DNA of 64,000 nucleotides from NCBI GenBank assembly GCA_018650845.1, contig JABIFF010000018.1:1-64000 (forward strand), in the 5' to 3' direction. Origin of the DNA: Chloroflexota bacterium (GTDB taxonomy: Bacteria; Chloroflexota; Dehalococcoidia; Lucifugimonadales; Lucifugimonadaceae). The translations under genes were made by a program, and so were the position numbers. Under the pieces are notes generated by a model that saw only the letters and a list, made by a program, of their open reading frames with translations, was not told the DNA's origin and searched no databases. This document shows, piece by piece, positions 27,911 to 36,564 of the stretch. Numbering within the stretch: position 1 is the first letter of the stretch; each line of letters begins with the position of its first letter.

Positions 27911-28876
27911 TTGAAAGCAGCCAGAGTAGTAGCCCGTCGAAAAATCGAATTCTTAGATGTCCCTGAGCCAGGCCCATTAGAAGCAGGTGAAGTTCAGGTC
28001 AAGCTCGAATCACTATCGATCTGCGGAAGTGACATATACCTCGAATACGACGCTGAACTCCCCGAAGAGGATTACCCGTTCGTTCCCGGTGCACCAATGC
28101 ACGAATGCGCAGGTGTCGTGGTCGACAGTCGTGATCCAGACTATGCCGAAGGTCAGCGAGTGATCGTTGTTCCACGGGAAGTAGCAGGAATGCAGGAACA
28201 GGTTGTTCAGACGGCCGACCGTTTGATCAAACTTCCTGAATGGGGTGATCTTTCTGAATGGGTTATGTGTCAACACTCCGGCACAGCCCTCTATTCAGCA
28301 CGCAAGTGGGGCAACCCGATGGGCCGTAAAATAGCGGTGATCGGTCAGGGTGGAATTGGTCTTACGTTCACGATGATTGCTGAACGCCAAGGTGCACAGC
28401 AGATCGTCGGTATCGATTTGGAAGAGTATCGCTGCCGAAAATCTTCAGAGCTAGGCGCTACTCACACCATCAATGCTTCCAACGAGAACACTGTCGAAGC
28501 ATCGACCGAAATCACCGGTGGTGAAATGTTCGACGTCGTGGTTGATGCCAGCGGCAACCCTGAGGGGCTTGGAATAGCTCTCGATCTCGTTCGTGAGCAG
28601 GGGCAAATCATTTCGTTCAGCCTAGTCGATCCAACTACTGTTTCGTTTGATCACCGCAAGTGGATGAGCAAGAACATTCAAATGAATGCCACGGTAATTG
28701 CCGCAACTAACGAACCTATTCAAGAAATTCGTGACATTGTTGCCCTCAAAGAACGAGGATGGATCGATCCCGGCGTACTCAAAACGCACGACGCGAAGTT
28801 TGAAGACGCTCAGGAAACCTTTGAAATGTACCGACAGCGACAAGATGGAGTCATCAAGGTGGCTATGTCCTTCTAG
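27911..28876 (+). CDS. Zinc-type alcohol dehydrogenase-like protein
   Basis: 321 residues from a TTG start preceded by AGAGGA. MDR fold: the catalytic zinc Cys lies in LSICGSDIY and the His-Glu pair in PMHECAGVV. The NAD motif is AVIGQGGIGLTF, with Asp in VGIDLEEY suggesting NAD. The four-cysteine structural zinc lobe is absent, so the protein is shorter than most polyol dehydrogenases. It is divergent from the enolase pair at 25176-27757 and may oxidise a sugar or polyol feeding that pathway. Function beyond the family is inferred. Confidence 0.87.
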   Translation: MKAARVVARRKIEFLDVPEPGPLEAGEVQVKLESLSICGSDIYLEYDAELPEEDYPFVPGAPMHECAGVVVDSRDPDYAEGQRVIVVPREVAGMQEQVVQTADRLIKLPEWGDLSEWVMCQHSGTALYSARKWGNPMGRKIAVIGQGGIGLTFTMIAERQGAQQIVGIDLEEYRCRKSSELGATHTINASNENTVEASTEITGGEMFDVVVDASGNPEGLGIALDLVREQGQIISFSLVDPTTVSFDHRKWMSKNIQMNATVIAATNEPIQEIRDIVALKERGWIDPGVLKTHDAKFEDAQETFEMYRQRQDGVIKVAMSF

Positions 28877-28939
28877 CTAGGTAGCTGGCATAATCTTGCT
28901 AGCAATTTATTTGTTATTACGCATAAATAGGAGTTTTAC

Positions 28940-29413
28940 ATGTCCGGCGAAGTAGGAACCACGGCACCAGCATTCAATCTGTTGGACACCGACGGCAACG
29001 AATTCAATTCAAGCAGCTTTGCAGGCAAGAAGACCGTCATTGCGTTCTTCCCAGCAGCATTCAGTGGCGTTTGCGCTGAAGAACTCTGCAGCTTTCGAGA
29101 CGCACTAGCGGATTTTTCGGCAGTAGATGCTGAAGTCATCGGCGTGTCGATCGATGGACGATTCGCCAACGGTGCTTTCCGTGATGCGAACAATCTTCCA
29201 TTCCCACTGCTCAGCGATTACAAGCAGTCGACAATCGCCGACTACGATGTTGTTTGGCCTGACTTTGCTGGTATGGACGGTTACACAACCGCCCGACGGT
29301 CGGTATTCGTAATTGGCACCGATGGAAATATCTCTTGGAAGTGGTTATCGGATGTCCCATCTGATCTACCATCGATAAGTGACGTGCAGGCAGCCGTAAA
29401 CGCAGCCAGCTAG
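28940..29413 (+). CDS. Peroxiredoxin (AhpC/TSA, AhpE/Bcp-like)
   Basis: 157 residues. The active-site stretch PAAFSGVCAEELC has the peroxidatic Cys45 and a second Cys50; the usual Thr of PxxxTxxC is Ser42. APAFNLLDTDG at the start and the later ARRSVFVIGTDGNI strand are typical. It would reduce hydrogen peroxide or organic hydroperoxides with thioredoxin or a similar reductant; trxA is at 320. A clear AGGAG lies 7 bases before the ATG, and a strong terminator follows, so it is monocistronic. The paralogous Sec forms exist in other bacteria but here the codon is Cys. Confidence 0.93.
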   Translation: MSGEVGTTAPAFNLLDTDGNEFNSSSFAGKKTVIAFFPAAFSGVCAEELCSFRDALADFSAVDAEVIGVSIDGRFANGAFRDANNLPFPLLSDYKQSTIADYDVVWPDFAGMDGYTTARRSVFVIGTDGNISWKWLSDVPSDLPSISDVQAAVNAAS

Positions 29414-29440
29414 CACGATTCGCTAAATAGACAGAACTGA

Positions 29441-29474
29441 ACAAGCCCCAGAGCAATATTCTGGGGCTTGTTTG
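29441..29474 (+). terminator. Rho-independent terminator after the peroxiredoxin gene
   Basis: ACAAGCCCCAG (29441-29451) pairs perfectly with CTGGGGCTTGT (29461-29471) around a 9-base loop, followed by TTT G CTTT. Confidence 0.85.
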
Positions 29475-29538
29475 CTTTAACCGACTAGCGCATCATTCGC
29501 TCGATCAAGTAACCCACTGTTCTACCGGACCAATCTCG

Positions 29539-32094
29539 ATGTCGAAGTTCACCCCCATCTCCCTATCAGCCAACCTCAACGCTGCTCGCACCGATGCGCT
29601 GCACTGGACCGGCAAGACTGCCAACGCTGTTTCTCAGTTGCCAACAGGCAGTCAATCCTTCTGGGGTGTTCCGTTCGATATCGTTTCTGAAGGCAGTAAT
29701 CTGCTGGTTCTGGAAAATAACAGCGAAATCACCGTTGAAATCAACGCTTCCGGATCGCACCTGACATTCGCCCATTTTTGCGACGAAAAAGCTTCTACAA
29801 CTGTCGCCGGCCAGTCTTCTGACTATCTGAACCCTGTCGTGACAGCGCCGGGCGAACATATCGCTGACTACGTGGTTGTTTACGAAGATGGTTCTGAGCA
29901 CCGACAGTCGATTCGCAGGCGCTTTGAAATCAACCAAGTACAAACTCGTATGCAAAGTGGTTTTGCATCACGCCAGCACCAAGGAATAAGTAGCCTTCCT
30001 AAACGCGGCCCTTACCCAAATAACGCATGGGGTCGATGGCAAACAGGTGTGATGGTTGGTGATGCACCGGCAGACGGAAGAACTCCAGCGAAGCTCGATC
30101 ATGCAGGCCGATCAAATCCGCCTTCTTCTTGGACCATCTACGCTCTCGAGTTGCCTGATTCCTCGAAGAAAGTGGCATCACTGAGAATCGAAGCTAAAGG
30201 TGCGACTTCTTTCGCTATTGGCGCCATAACGGTGTTCGATGGTCAGGAGAATCCACTTAGGCACGAGCCGCTCGAAACTATTCAGATCGAATCTAGTGGT
30301 AAATCGGCTGAAGAAATCGACGTAGCGGTTGATCTAGGCGTGATCGCCCGACAGCAGGATATTCAAAACTTTGATGGCGATGCCTGGATAAACAATCCGG
30401 TGCGTGGCTGGGGCGAATCTGCGGTAGATCCAAAGACAACAGCCTCTATCGACCTAACGGCATCGAGCGATGCAACGTTGTCGGTCGATGGACAAGATAT
30501 AGATGTTCGATCTTTGCTCGACTCCGGAGAAGCAAAAAGTGCCGATGGCACGGTGAGCGCACGAGTTCTAACCTCAGAACGAACGTGGGTGCACGGAAAA
30601 ATCATCGATTCCAGCACCGGTAATCCAACCGCTGCTCGCGTTCACTTCCGCTCTCCCGACGGTCGATATTTCCCGCCGTACGGTCACACTCACGAAGTGA
30701 ACGACAACTGGTTCGAGGACTATGGCGCCGACCTGCTACTGGGCGACACGCCTTATGCCTACATCGACGGCACGTTCCAGGGCGAACTACCTGTCGGCGA
30801 TGTCTATGTCGAAGTTTCCAAAGGTTTCGAATTTGAGCCGATTCGACAGAAAATCAACATCAAGCCCGGCCAACGTGAGCTAGAAATTACGCTCGACCGT
30901 AATTCAAATCTGCGTAAGTCGGGATGGGTCACTGCCGACACTCACACCCACTTCCTAACCCCTGAAACAGCCCACCTTGAGGCGGCTGCCGAAGATATAA
31001 ACATCATCAACTTGCTCGCCGCCCAGTGGGGCGATCTCTACACAAACGTCGGCGATATAACTGGCGAAGTGTCGGGTTCATCTTCGGAAGAAACGATCGT
31101 GTGGGTCGGTAGTGAGAATCGACAGCACTTCATGGGACACATCAGTCTCATGGGAGCGACAGGCTCGCCTATCTTCCCAATGTCGACCAGTGGCCCTACC
31201 GAAGGTTACATCGGCGATCCAACAGTCCGTGCCATGAGCGAATGGGCAGACGAAGCCCAGGAAAAAGGCGGACTTGCGATTGTTCCTCACTTCCCATTCC
31301 CTCACTCAGAGGTGATTGCTGAAGTAGTGCTTGGAAAAGTCGATGGGCTAGAGATTCGAGACTTCCACGTACCAAGCATGGACACTTTCGCTGTTCACGA
31401 ATGGTATCGCCTAATGAGCTGTGGATACCGTGTTCCAGCTGTAGGCGGCACCGACAAAATGTCGGCAGGAATGCCAGTCGGCGGAGTTCGAACCTACGCC
31501 TACATCGGTGACAACGAACTTTCACACGAAACATGGAGCGACGCCGTCCGTGCAGGCCGGACCTACACAACGAGTGGTCCACTGATGGACTTCACCGTAG
31601 AAGGCTTGCGACCCGGCGATGAACTAAAGCTGCCTGAATCTGGCGGTTCAGTTCATGTAACGGCTACTGCAACCTGCGCAATGCCTATCAACAAGCTTGA
31701 AATCGTGTTCAACGGCAAAGTGATCGCACAGGCCACTTCGGATGAGGGTTCCAAGTTGCTAGCTATAGACGAAGCTATCGATCTGCCCGGAAGTGGTTGG
31801 ATTGCCGCTCGTGCCGTGAGCACACACGTTGCATGGCACGTATGGCCGGTGAACTTCGCAGCTCATACATCGGCCGTGTACGTGAAGGCAGGACAGACTG
31901 ATGTGTTCGATGCAGCGCTTGGCCAGTACCTCATCACGACGATGGAAGGTGGAGTTGAGTGGCTAGACAATCTAGCGACTCGAGCCGATGCCGAACGTCA
32001 CGCCACGATCAAGAAAGTCTTCACCGACGCTATCGGGTCAGTGAACAAGAAGATGCCGCACACCCACTCCGACGGCACAACGCACACGCACTAG
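29539..32094 (+). CDS. CehA/McbA-family PHP metallohydrolase
   Basis: 851 residues. The first 450 residues are beta-rich, without cysteine or membrane segments, and include a carboxypeptidase-regulatory-like stretch (GKIIDSSTGNPTAARVHF). Then comes the PHP-type metal site: TADTHTHFL, later IVPHFPFPHSE and GGTDKMSAG, ending in a beta domain. CehA/McbA proteins hydrolyse esters, carbamates or phosphate-like bonds, but most members have no known substrate. The last 14 residues carry six histidines, a possible metal-binding tail. No signal peptide is evident. It stands alone between a terminator and a convergent SDR gene. Confidence 0.82.
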   Translation: MSKFTPISLSANLNAARTDALHWTGKTANAVSQLPTGSQSFWGVPFDIVSEGSNLLVLENNSEITVEINASGSHLTFAHFCDEKASTTVAGQSSDYLNPVVTAPGEHIADYVVVYEDGSEHRQSIRRRFEINQVQTRMQSGFASRQHQGISSLPKRGPYPNNAWGRWQTGVMVGDAPADGRTPAKLDHAGRSNPPSSWTIYALELPDSSKKVASLRIEAKGATSFAIGAITVFDGQENPLRHEPLETIQIESSGKSAEEIDVAVDLGVIARQQDIQNFDGDAWINNPVRGWGESAVDPKTTASIDLTASSDATLSVDGQDIDVRSLLDSGEAKSADGTVSARVLTSERTWVHGKIIDSSTGNPTAARVHFRSPDGRYFPPYGHTHEVNDNWFEDYGADLLLGDTPYAYIDGTFQGELPVGDVYVEVSKGFEFEPIRQKINIKPGQRELEITLDRNSNLRKSGWVTADTHTHFLTPETAHLEAAAEDINIINLLAAQWGDLYTNVGDITGEVSGSSSEETIVWVGSENRQHFMGHISLMGATGSPIFPMSTSGPTEGYIGDPTVRAMSEWADEAQEKGGLAIVPHFPFPHSEVIAEVVLGKVDGLEIRDFHVPSMDTFAVHEWYRLMSCGYRVPAVGGTDKMSAGMPVGGVRTYAYIGDNELSHETWSDAVRAGRTYTTSGPLMDFTVEGLRPGDELKLPESGGSVHVTATATCAMPINKLEIVFNGKVIAQATSDEGSKLLAIDEAIDLPGSGWIAARAVSTHVAWHVWPVNFAAHTSAVYVKAGQTDVFDAALGQYLITTMEGGVEWLDNLATRADAERHATIKKVFTDAIGSVNKKMPHTHSDGTTHTH

Positions 32095-32098
32095 GGCG

Positions 32099-32926
32099 CT
32101 AGTCGTCGCCTTTTGGATTCGCAGGTCGTACTGAACCGGCGCTGACTCCTCCGTCCATGAGGAGTTCGGCTCCGGTCATGTAAGAGGCGTCATCTGACGC
32201 AAGGAACAGAATTCCACCTGCAATATCTTCAGGCTTGCCCCAGCGTCCGAGCGGAACTCGATCTGTGCGGAACTTGCTCTGCACAGGGTCGCTGTACAAA
32301 TAGTCGGTAAACGGAGTGTGAACCCAACCCGGCATGATCGTGTTCACACGAATACCCATACCCGACAACTGCAACGCCGCCGACATCGAGAAGTTCAACA
32401 TTCCGCCTCGTGAGAACGAGTAGGCAGAGCCGTACGATCCTGAACCTTGCTTGGCTGCCATCGACGCAAGGTTGATGATGGAACCGCCGCCAGATTTCTC
32501 CATCGGTTCTGCGACAGCACGTGTGCCGAGGAAAATTCCAACGGTGCTGATTTCCATCGTCTTTTTCCATACTGCAGGTTCGATATCGAGTATGGATTTC
32601 GGGTCGAGAATTCCAGCTATATTTACCAGCACGTCAAGGCGACCAAAATGCTTCATCGTGGCATCAACAACTGAAGTCCACTCGTCTTCTTCGGTCACAT
32701 CCAAGTGCATGTAAATAGCGTCGTGACCAGCGTCTCGAAGTTGCTGGGCAGAACGTTCACCGACTTCGTCTTGAACGTCAGTGATGACAACGCCCTTGCC
32801 ACCCTCTTCGAGGAATCGCCACACGGTTGCCCCACCAAAGCCCATTAGCTCATCTTTGTTGGTGGCAGCCGAACCCGTTAGGAGTGCTACTTTTCCTTCG
32901 AACCGATTGGCGAATCGCGTGGACAT
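32099..32926 (-). CDS. SDR-family oxidoreductase with altered motifs
   Basis: 275 residues. The SDR fold is clear (NIAG, late PGWVHTPFTDY, and DGGVSAGSVRP near the end), but two key motifs differ. The cofactor loop is TGSAATNKDELMGFGGA, longer than TGxxxGxG. The active site reads YSFSR, so the usual catalytic Lys of YxxxK is Arg. It may still bind NAD(P), but catalysis could be weak or altered. It is convergent with the metallohydrolase gene 4 bases away. Compare the canonical SDR at 8350. Confidence 0.85.
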   Translation of the reverse strand: MSTRFANRFEGKVALLTGSAATNKDELMGFGGATVWRFLEEGGKGVVITDVQDEVGERSAQQLRDAGHDAIYMHLDVTEEDEWTSVVDATMKHFGRLDVLVNIAGILDPKSILDIEPAVWKKTMEISTVGIFLGTRAVAEPMEKSGGGSIINLASMAAKQGSGSYGSAYSFSRGGMLNFSMSAALQLSGMGIRVNTIMPGWVHTPFTDYLYSDPVQSKFRTDRVPLGRWGKPEDIAGGILFLASDDASYMTGAELLMDGGVSAGSVRPANPKGDD

Positions 32927-33044
32927 TTTTGTCTCTTGACCTTTTCTTACCGAACTTTATTTCGACATTTGCGGAATAACTAATCCCAGCAAATAAGTTC
33001 GGCAAGTTTAGCCCCATCTGCGCGCCAATGTCAGAGCGAACCAG

Positions 33045-33482
33045 CTAGATGTTCGAGCGCTGTATGGCAACAACGAGATTCGGTATTAGAAATCCGAATA
33101 TTCCCAAGAACACCAGAATTTCTCCGAGCAGGTGCTGTTTTCTGTCACGGAAGAAAATGAACGCTGGAATCGATATGAACAAAACTACGAACAGCACCAC
33201 GAATAAGTAGATAGGACTTGGAGCTATCGATAGCTGAGTGCCATCGCCTGACAACAGCGCTTGAGCGGCAAACGCCATCATGATCGCCAACACGTTCCAA
33301 CCCAAGAACGTTACAAGAGCTGCCATGGTTATCAAATTAGCAACAGTCGATTCCGCAGCACGTTCTCGTAGCGCACGTGGCGGGCTATAGACCAGCAGCA
33401 ACGCAAGATGCGTGACGAACACCATTCCCATTAGCGCACCGCCGATCATTCCGGCGATCACAGTTCGCAGAGGTTCTTCCAA
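33045..33482 (-). CDS. Small integral membrane protein, unknown function
   Basis: 145 residues with four predicted membrane segments (around MIGGALMGMVFVTHLALLL, LITMAALVTFLGWNVLAIMMAF, IYLFVVLFVVLFISIPAFIFF and ILVFLGIFGFLIPNLVV, quoted in part). Starts at TTG directly after the ispE stop codon at 33483, so it is translated with ispE. No family recognised. The context (isoprenoid gene upstream) is too weak to suggest a function. Confidence 0.7.
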   Translation of the reverse strand: MEEPLRTVIAGMIGGALMGMVFVTHLALLLVYSPPRALRERAAESTVANLITMAALVTFLGWNVLAIMMAFAAQALLSGDGTQLSIAPSPIYLFVVLFVVLFISIPAFIFFRDRKQHLLGEILVFLGIFGFLIPNLVVAIQRSNI

Positions 33483-34379
33483 TTAGGACCCCGCCTCGGT
33501 GAGTATGGCCGGTGATGGGTCGACTAAGAACGCTCGTTTTCCTTGCACTGTGGTGAGTAATAAGTGCCAGGCGGTTCCGAGTTCTTTGGATGGCGGCACA
33601 GTGAACATTGAAGGACCAGCGCCGCACAACATCACATCACGAGCACCAAGCGTCATCAGACTATCGCGTTCGACATCCCATCCCGGAAATAACCGCTCAG
33701 CAAGAATTCCGAATTGGTTGAAGAAGAATTCCGGAGGACAGTCTCCGCCAGCCCTGATTCGTGCAGCCAGCTTGTGTGTGAGGCTTCCTCTGGTAAACAT
33801 CGATTCGTTCACGTGCGAGAAAACAGATGCCGTTTTCGCAGTGTGATTCTCAAGATTAATTTCAGGAGTGAGAATCAGGAATTTCGGGATTTTTGCCGGA
33901 CTAATCGGGGTTACTTCTTCTCCCCTGCCCTGCACAAGTGATGTGCCTCCGCTGACGAGAAACGGCACGTCGGATCCGACATCAGCAGCCAGCTCGGTAA
34001 GTTCATCCAGCGAAAGGCCAAGCTTCCAGAGTTTGTTCAACCCTCGAAGCGCAGCTGCTGCGTCGGTCGATCCGCCGCCCATTCCAGCCGATACAGGGAT
34101 GTTTTTCTTGATTGAAATATTCGCACCAAGCGACACACCAGTCTTGCGTTGAAGTGCTTGTGCCGCTTTCGTTGCGAGATTGATCTCAGGCGTGATCTCA
34201 TCGTCATCGCAGGTGACCAACACGTCGTCTGCTTCGGAAAACTCAAGCGTGTCGTACAAATCAACGGTCTGCATCACAGATGCGAGATTGTGGTAGCCGT
34301 CGCGACGTTTACCAAGAATCTCCAACGTGAGATTCACTTTGGCGAATGCTTTTTCGGTTATCGATACTGCGCTAGTCAT
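33483..34379 (-). CDS. ispE: 4-diphosphocytidyl-2-C-methyl-D-erythritol kinase
   Basis: 298 residues, GHMP kinase family. AFAKVNLTLEILGKRRDGYHNL at the start is the IspE signature, the ATP loop is PVSAGMGGGSTDAAAAL, and the C-terminal motif is LCGAGPSMFTV. It phosphorylates CDP-methylerythritol in the non-mevalonate isoprenoid pathway. Its ATG overlaps the rsmA stop by 4 bases (34376-34379); rsmA-ispE is a common bacterial pairing. Other MEP genes are not in the window. Confidence 0.96.
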   Translation of the reverse strand: MTSAVSITEKAFAKVNLTLEILGKRRDGYHNLASVMQTVDLYDTLEFSEADDVLVTCDDDEITPEINLATKAAQALQRKTGVSLGANISIKKNIPVSAGMGGGSTDAAAALRGLNKLWKLGLSLDELTELAADVGSDVPFLVSGGTSLVQGRGEEVTPISPAKIPKFLILTPEINLENHTAKTASVFSHVNESMFTRGSLTHKLAARIRAGGDCPPEFFFNQFGILAERLFPGWDVERDSLMTLGARDVMLCGAGPSMFTVPPSKELGTAWHLLLTTVQGKRAFLVDPSPAILTEAGS

Positions 34380-35233
34380 TGAGACTTTTCTTGACGGTTT
34401 TTCTGGCGTTTACGACGAACTGAGCCCTGAACTTGCAGAGGTCGCCCAGCTTTCACCCACACATCGTACAAAATCTGCCAATCGCCCAAAGATAACGTTG
34501 AAGGGCGTCGAGAAGTCTCGAAGCCTGTTTCTTCAACTAGCGCCCGAGCATCATCGAGTGGGATGAAAAGACCATCCGACAACGAATTGTGCAGTTGCTT
34601 TCGAGGACTCTTAAACCCACAGCGCGCCAGCTTGAAAAAATCATCAGCTGATTCAAAAGTGATCCGAGTCTCGTTGGTTGGAACGAGTTTGATTACTGAC
34701 GAATGGACTTTCGGTGGCGGGTTAAAGCATTCAGGCGGGGCGTTCACAACATGCTCGGCGGTTGAGTAAATCTGAACCGCCAGCGAAAGCAAGCTCATAT
34801 CGCCCGGTTTCGCTGCCATGTCGTTGGCAACTTCACGCTGCACCATAATCACCATCGAAGTCGGCTTACGAGTCGACTCCAGAAAATTCCGAGTGATCGG
34901 ATTGGCAGCGTAATAAGGAAGATTCGCAACAACTTTGTAGTCGCTGTCGACAAGCCAAGGATCGAGATCAGAACCAAAATCACGTGCGTCTACGTTCAGA
35001 ACGCGAACGTTGTGGTTCGATTCGTACTTGAACGCTAGTCGGTCGGCGAGATCTTCATCGAACTCAAGCAGCAACACTCGACCAGCTCGTTCAACCAGAT
35101 CGGAAGTGAGTGCGCCTCGGCCGGGACCAACTTCAACGACGGTGTCTTCAGGTCGCAAATCAGCAGCTTCGATAATCGCATCGATTACCGATCTATCTTC
35201 TAGAAAGTGCTGACCCAGCCGTTGTGGGGACAT
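34376..35233 (-). CDS. rsmA: 16S rRNA dimethyladenosine transferase RsmA/KsgA
   Basis: 285 residues. GQHFLEDRSVIDAIIEAA and the SAM motif VVEVGPGRGALTSDL are followed by VANLPYYAANPITRNFL, the catalytic NLPY motif of the KsgA family. FNPPPKVHSSVIKL and CGFKSPRKQL mark the C-terminal domain. It dimethylates two adjacent adenines near the 3' end of 16S rRNA. It heads the rsmA-ispE-membrane protein operon. The C-terminal tail is basic (RRKRQKNRQEK), which fits rRNA binding. Confidence 0.96.
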   Translation of the reverse strand: MSPQRLGQHFLEDRSVIDAIIEAADLRPEDTVVEVGPGRGALTSDLVERAGRVLLLEFDEDLADRLAFKYESNHNVRVLNVDARDFGSDLDPWLVDSDYKVVANLPYYAANPITRNFLESTRKPTSMVIMVQREVANDMAAKPGDMSLLSLAVQIYSTAEHVVNAPPECFNPPPKVHSSVIKLVPTNETRITFESADDFFKLARCGFKSPRKQLHNSLSDGLFIPLDDARALVEETGFETSRRPSTLSLGDWQILYDVWVKAGRPLQVQGSVRRKRQKNRQEKSQ

Positions 35234-35367
35234 GGGCTAATCCAACCCGGATTTTGTGCGTGCTAAACCTATCGAATCAGTTCCGAAGGAAAGTTAGCAG
35301 AAAGAAAATATGACCGTGCATCCCCGTGTCGCCAGCTGCTTAAAACATAGAAGGCAATACCGACTCT

Positions 35368-35464
35368 AGCCCGGCATTCCCACGGCACCCGAGGTGGTTC
35401 GCTTACCGCTGCTACCTTCCGGTCCTGACGGAGTTCACGAGGCCTCGCCGCGCGGGACCAGGCT
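35368..35464 (-). ncRNA. ffs: Signal recognition particle RNA (4.5S-like)
   Basis: The minus strand contains the SRP RNA core GTCAGGACCGGAAGGTAGCA and the partner strand with GGTGCCGTGGGAATGCC. The ends AGCCTGG and CCGGGCT pair. Size about 97 bases, as for small bacterial SRP RNAs. Ends are estimated from pairing. It lies in a 429-base stretch without protein genes (35234-35662); the rest of that stretch shows only the possible galU promoter. Confidence 0.93.
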
Positions 35465-35650
35465 ATCAACGTCTAAATACTGACTTTAGAGGTCAAAAGC
35501 GAACAGTCTCGACAGGGCATTCAGTCTCGCTATAGCGGATTGCGAGTACAGGGCACCGCTACTGCCCCACCTAGCACGATCAAGTTAATCGTACTACCGA
35601 GTCATCGAATAGTCGCTGAAATACGACACGAATACAGCGTCGATTCCCGT

Positions 35651-35662
35651 TAGAATCTCGAC
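35651..35662 (+). promoter_or_regulatory. Possible -10 element for a leaderless galU transcript
   Basis: TAGAAT at 35651-35656 lies 6 bases before the ATG at 35663 and there is no Shine-Dalgarno sequence. If it is the -10, transcription would begin at the start codon. The -35 region is not recognisable. Confidence 0.35.
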
Positions 35663-36553
35663 ATGCCTTCACAAACGTCCAATCAATCTGGCGATATGCC
35701 AGCAATCACCAAAGCAGTAATTCCGGTCGGCGGACTGGGAACGAGGTTTCTCCCAGCCACTCGCACAGTTCCAAAACCATTGCTTCCAGTGCTGAACGTC
35801 CCGGTTATCGAATACGCAGTTCGAGAAGCTGCCGAGGCAGGTGTGACTGACGTTGCAATCGTGATGTCGCCAGGAATGGAATCTGTCGCCGACTACTTTG
35901 GCAATCAAGAAGTCCTGGAACGAGAATTACGATCACGAGGCCGTGATGAACTGCTGGAAAAACAGCTCGAAATCGCTTCATTGGTGAACGTAACGACTGT
36001 TTATCAGCACGACCCGAAGGGACCAGGTCACGCTATCTTGCAGGCTCGAGAGTTTTGCGATGGCGAATCGTTCGTAACGATCTTCCCTGACGACGTAATA
36101 ATCAATGATGTTTCCGCCACTGAGCAATTGATGCAGGTGTATCGAGAACACGGTGGCTCAGTATTAGCCGTAACCGAGACTGCCGACGAGATCATCCACA
36201 CGAAGGGTGTCGTTGGCGGGAGTTCCAAGGGCGATGGTGTTCACGAAGTCGATGCTCTTGTTGAGAAGCCTGCCTTGAAAGACGCTCCGAGTAACTTGGC
36301 AATCGTCGCCCGATACATTCTCAATAACGCCGTATTCGACTATCTGGCTGAAGAACACGCGGGTGCCGGCGGTGAAGTTCAGATCACCGACGCAATAGCT
36401 TCATTGCTGGGCAACAGTCCAATTCACGCTAGGGAAATCAGTGGATTCCATGCCGACACCGGAAATCCCGGCGGCATGCTTCAGGCTGCGATTCATGTCG
36501 CTAAGCAGGATCCGGAATTAGCTGAAATCGTGAACCAGGCCCTGCGAGGCTAA
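35663..36553 (+). CDS. galU: UTP-glucose-1-phosphate uridylyltransferase
   Basis: 296 residues. Nucleotidyltransferase motif PVGGLGTRFLPATRTVPKPLLPV near residue 21, the TTVYQHDPKGPGHAIL segment, FPDDVI with the metal Asp, and VEKPALKDAPSNLAIVARYIL are all diagnostic of GalU. It makes UDP-glucose for cell-surface glycans, which fits the glycosyltransferase genes in the window. The ATG used here gives 11 residues before the first core strand; a second in-frame ATG at 35696 (MPAITKAVIPVGG) matches more GalU proteins and could be the real start. Monocistronic, convergent with the MFS gene. Confidence 0.94.
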   Translation: MPSQTSNQSGDMPAITKAVIPVGGLGTRFLPATRTVPKPLLPVLNVPVIEYAVREAAEAGVTDVAIVMSPGMESVADYFGNQEVLERELRSRGRDELLEKQLEIASLVNVTTVYQHDPKGPGHAILQAREFCDGESFVTIFPDDVIINDVSATEQLMQVYREHGGSVLAVTETADEIIHTKGVVGGSSKGDGVHEVDALVEKPALKDAPSNLAIVARYILNNAVFDYLAEEHAGAGGEVQITDAIASLLGNSPIHAREISGFHADTGNPGGMLQAAIHVAKQDPELAEIVNQALRG

Positions 36554-36564
36554 TTAGCGGCGGG

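Noticed and set aside
28940-29413. Selenocysteine peroxiredoxin
   Set aside because: The peroxidatic position is an ordinary Cys codon.
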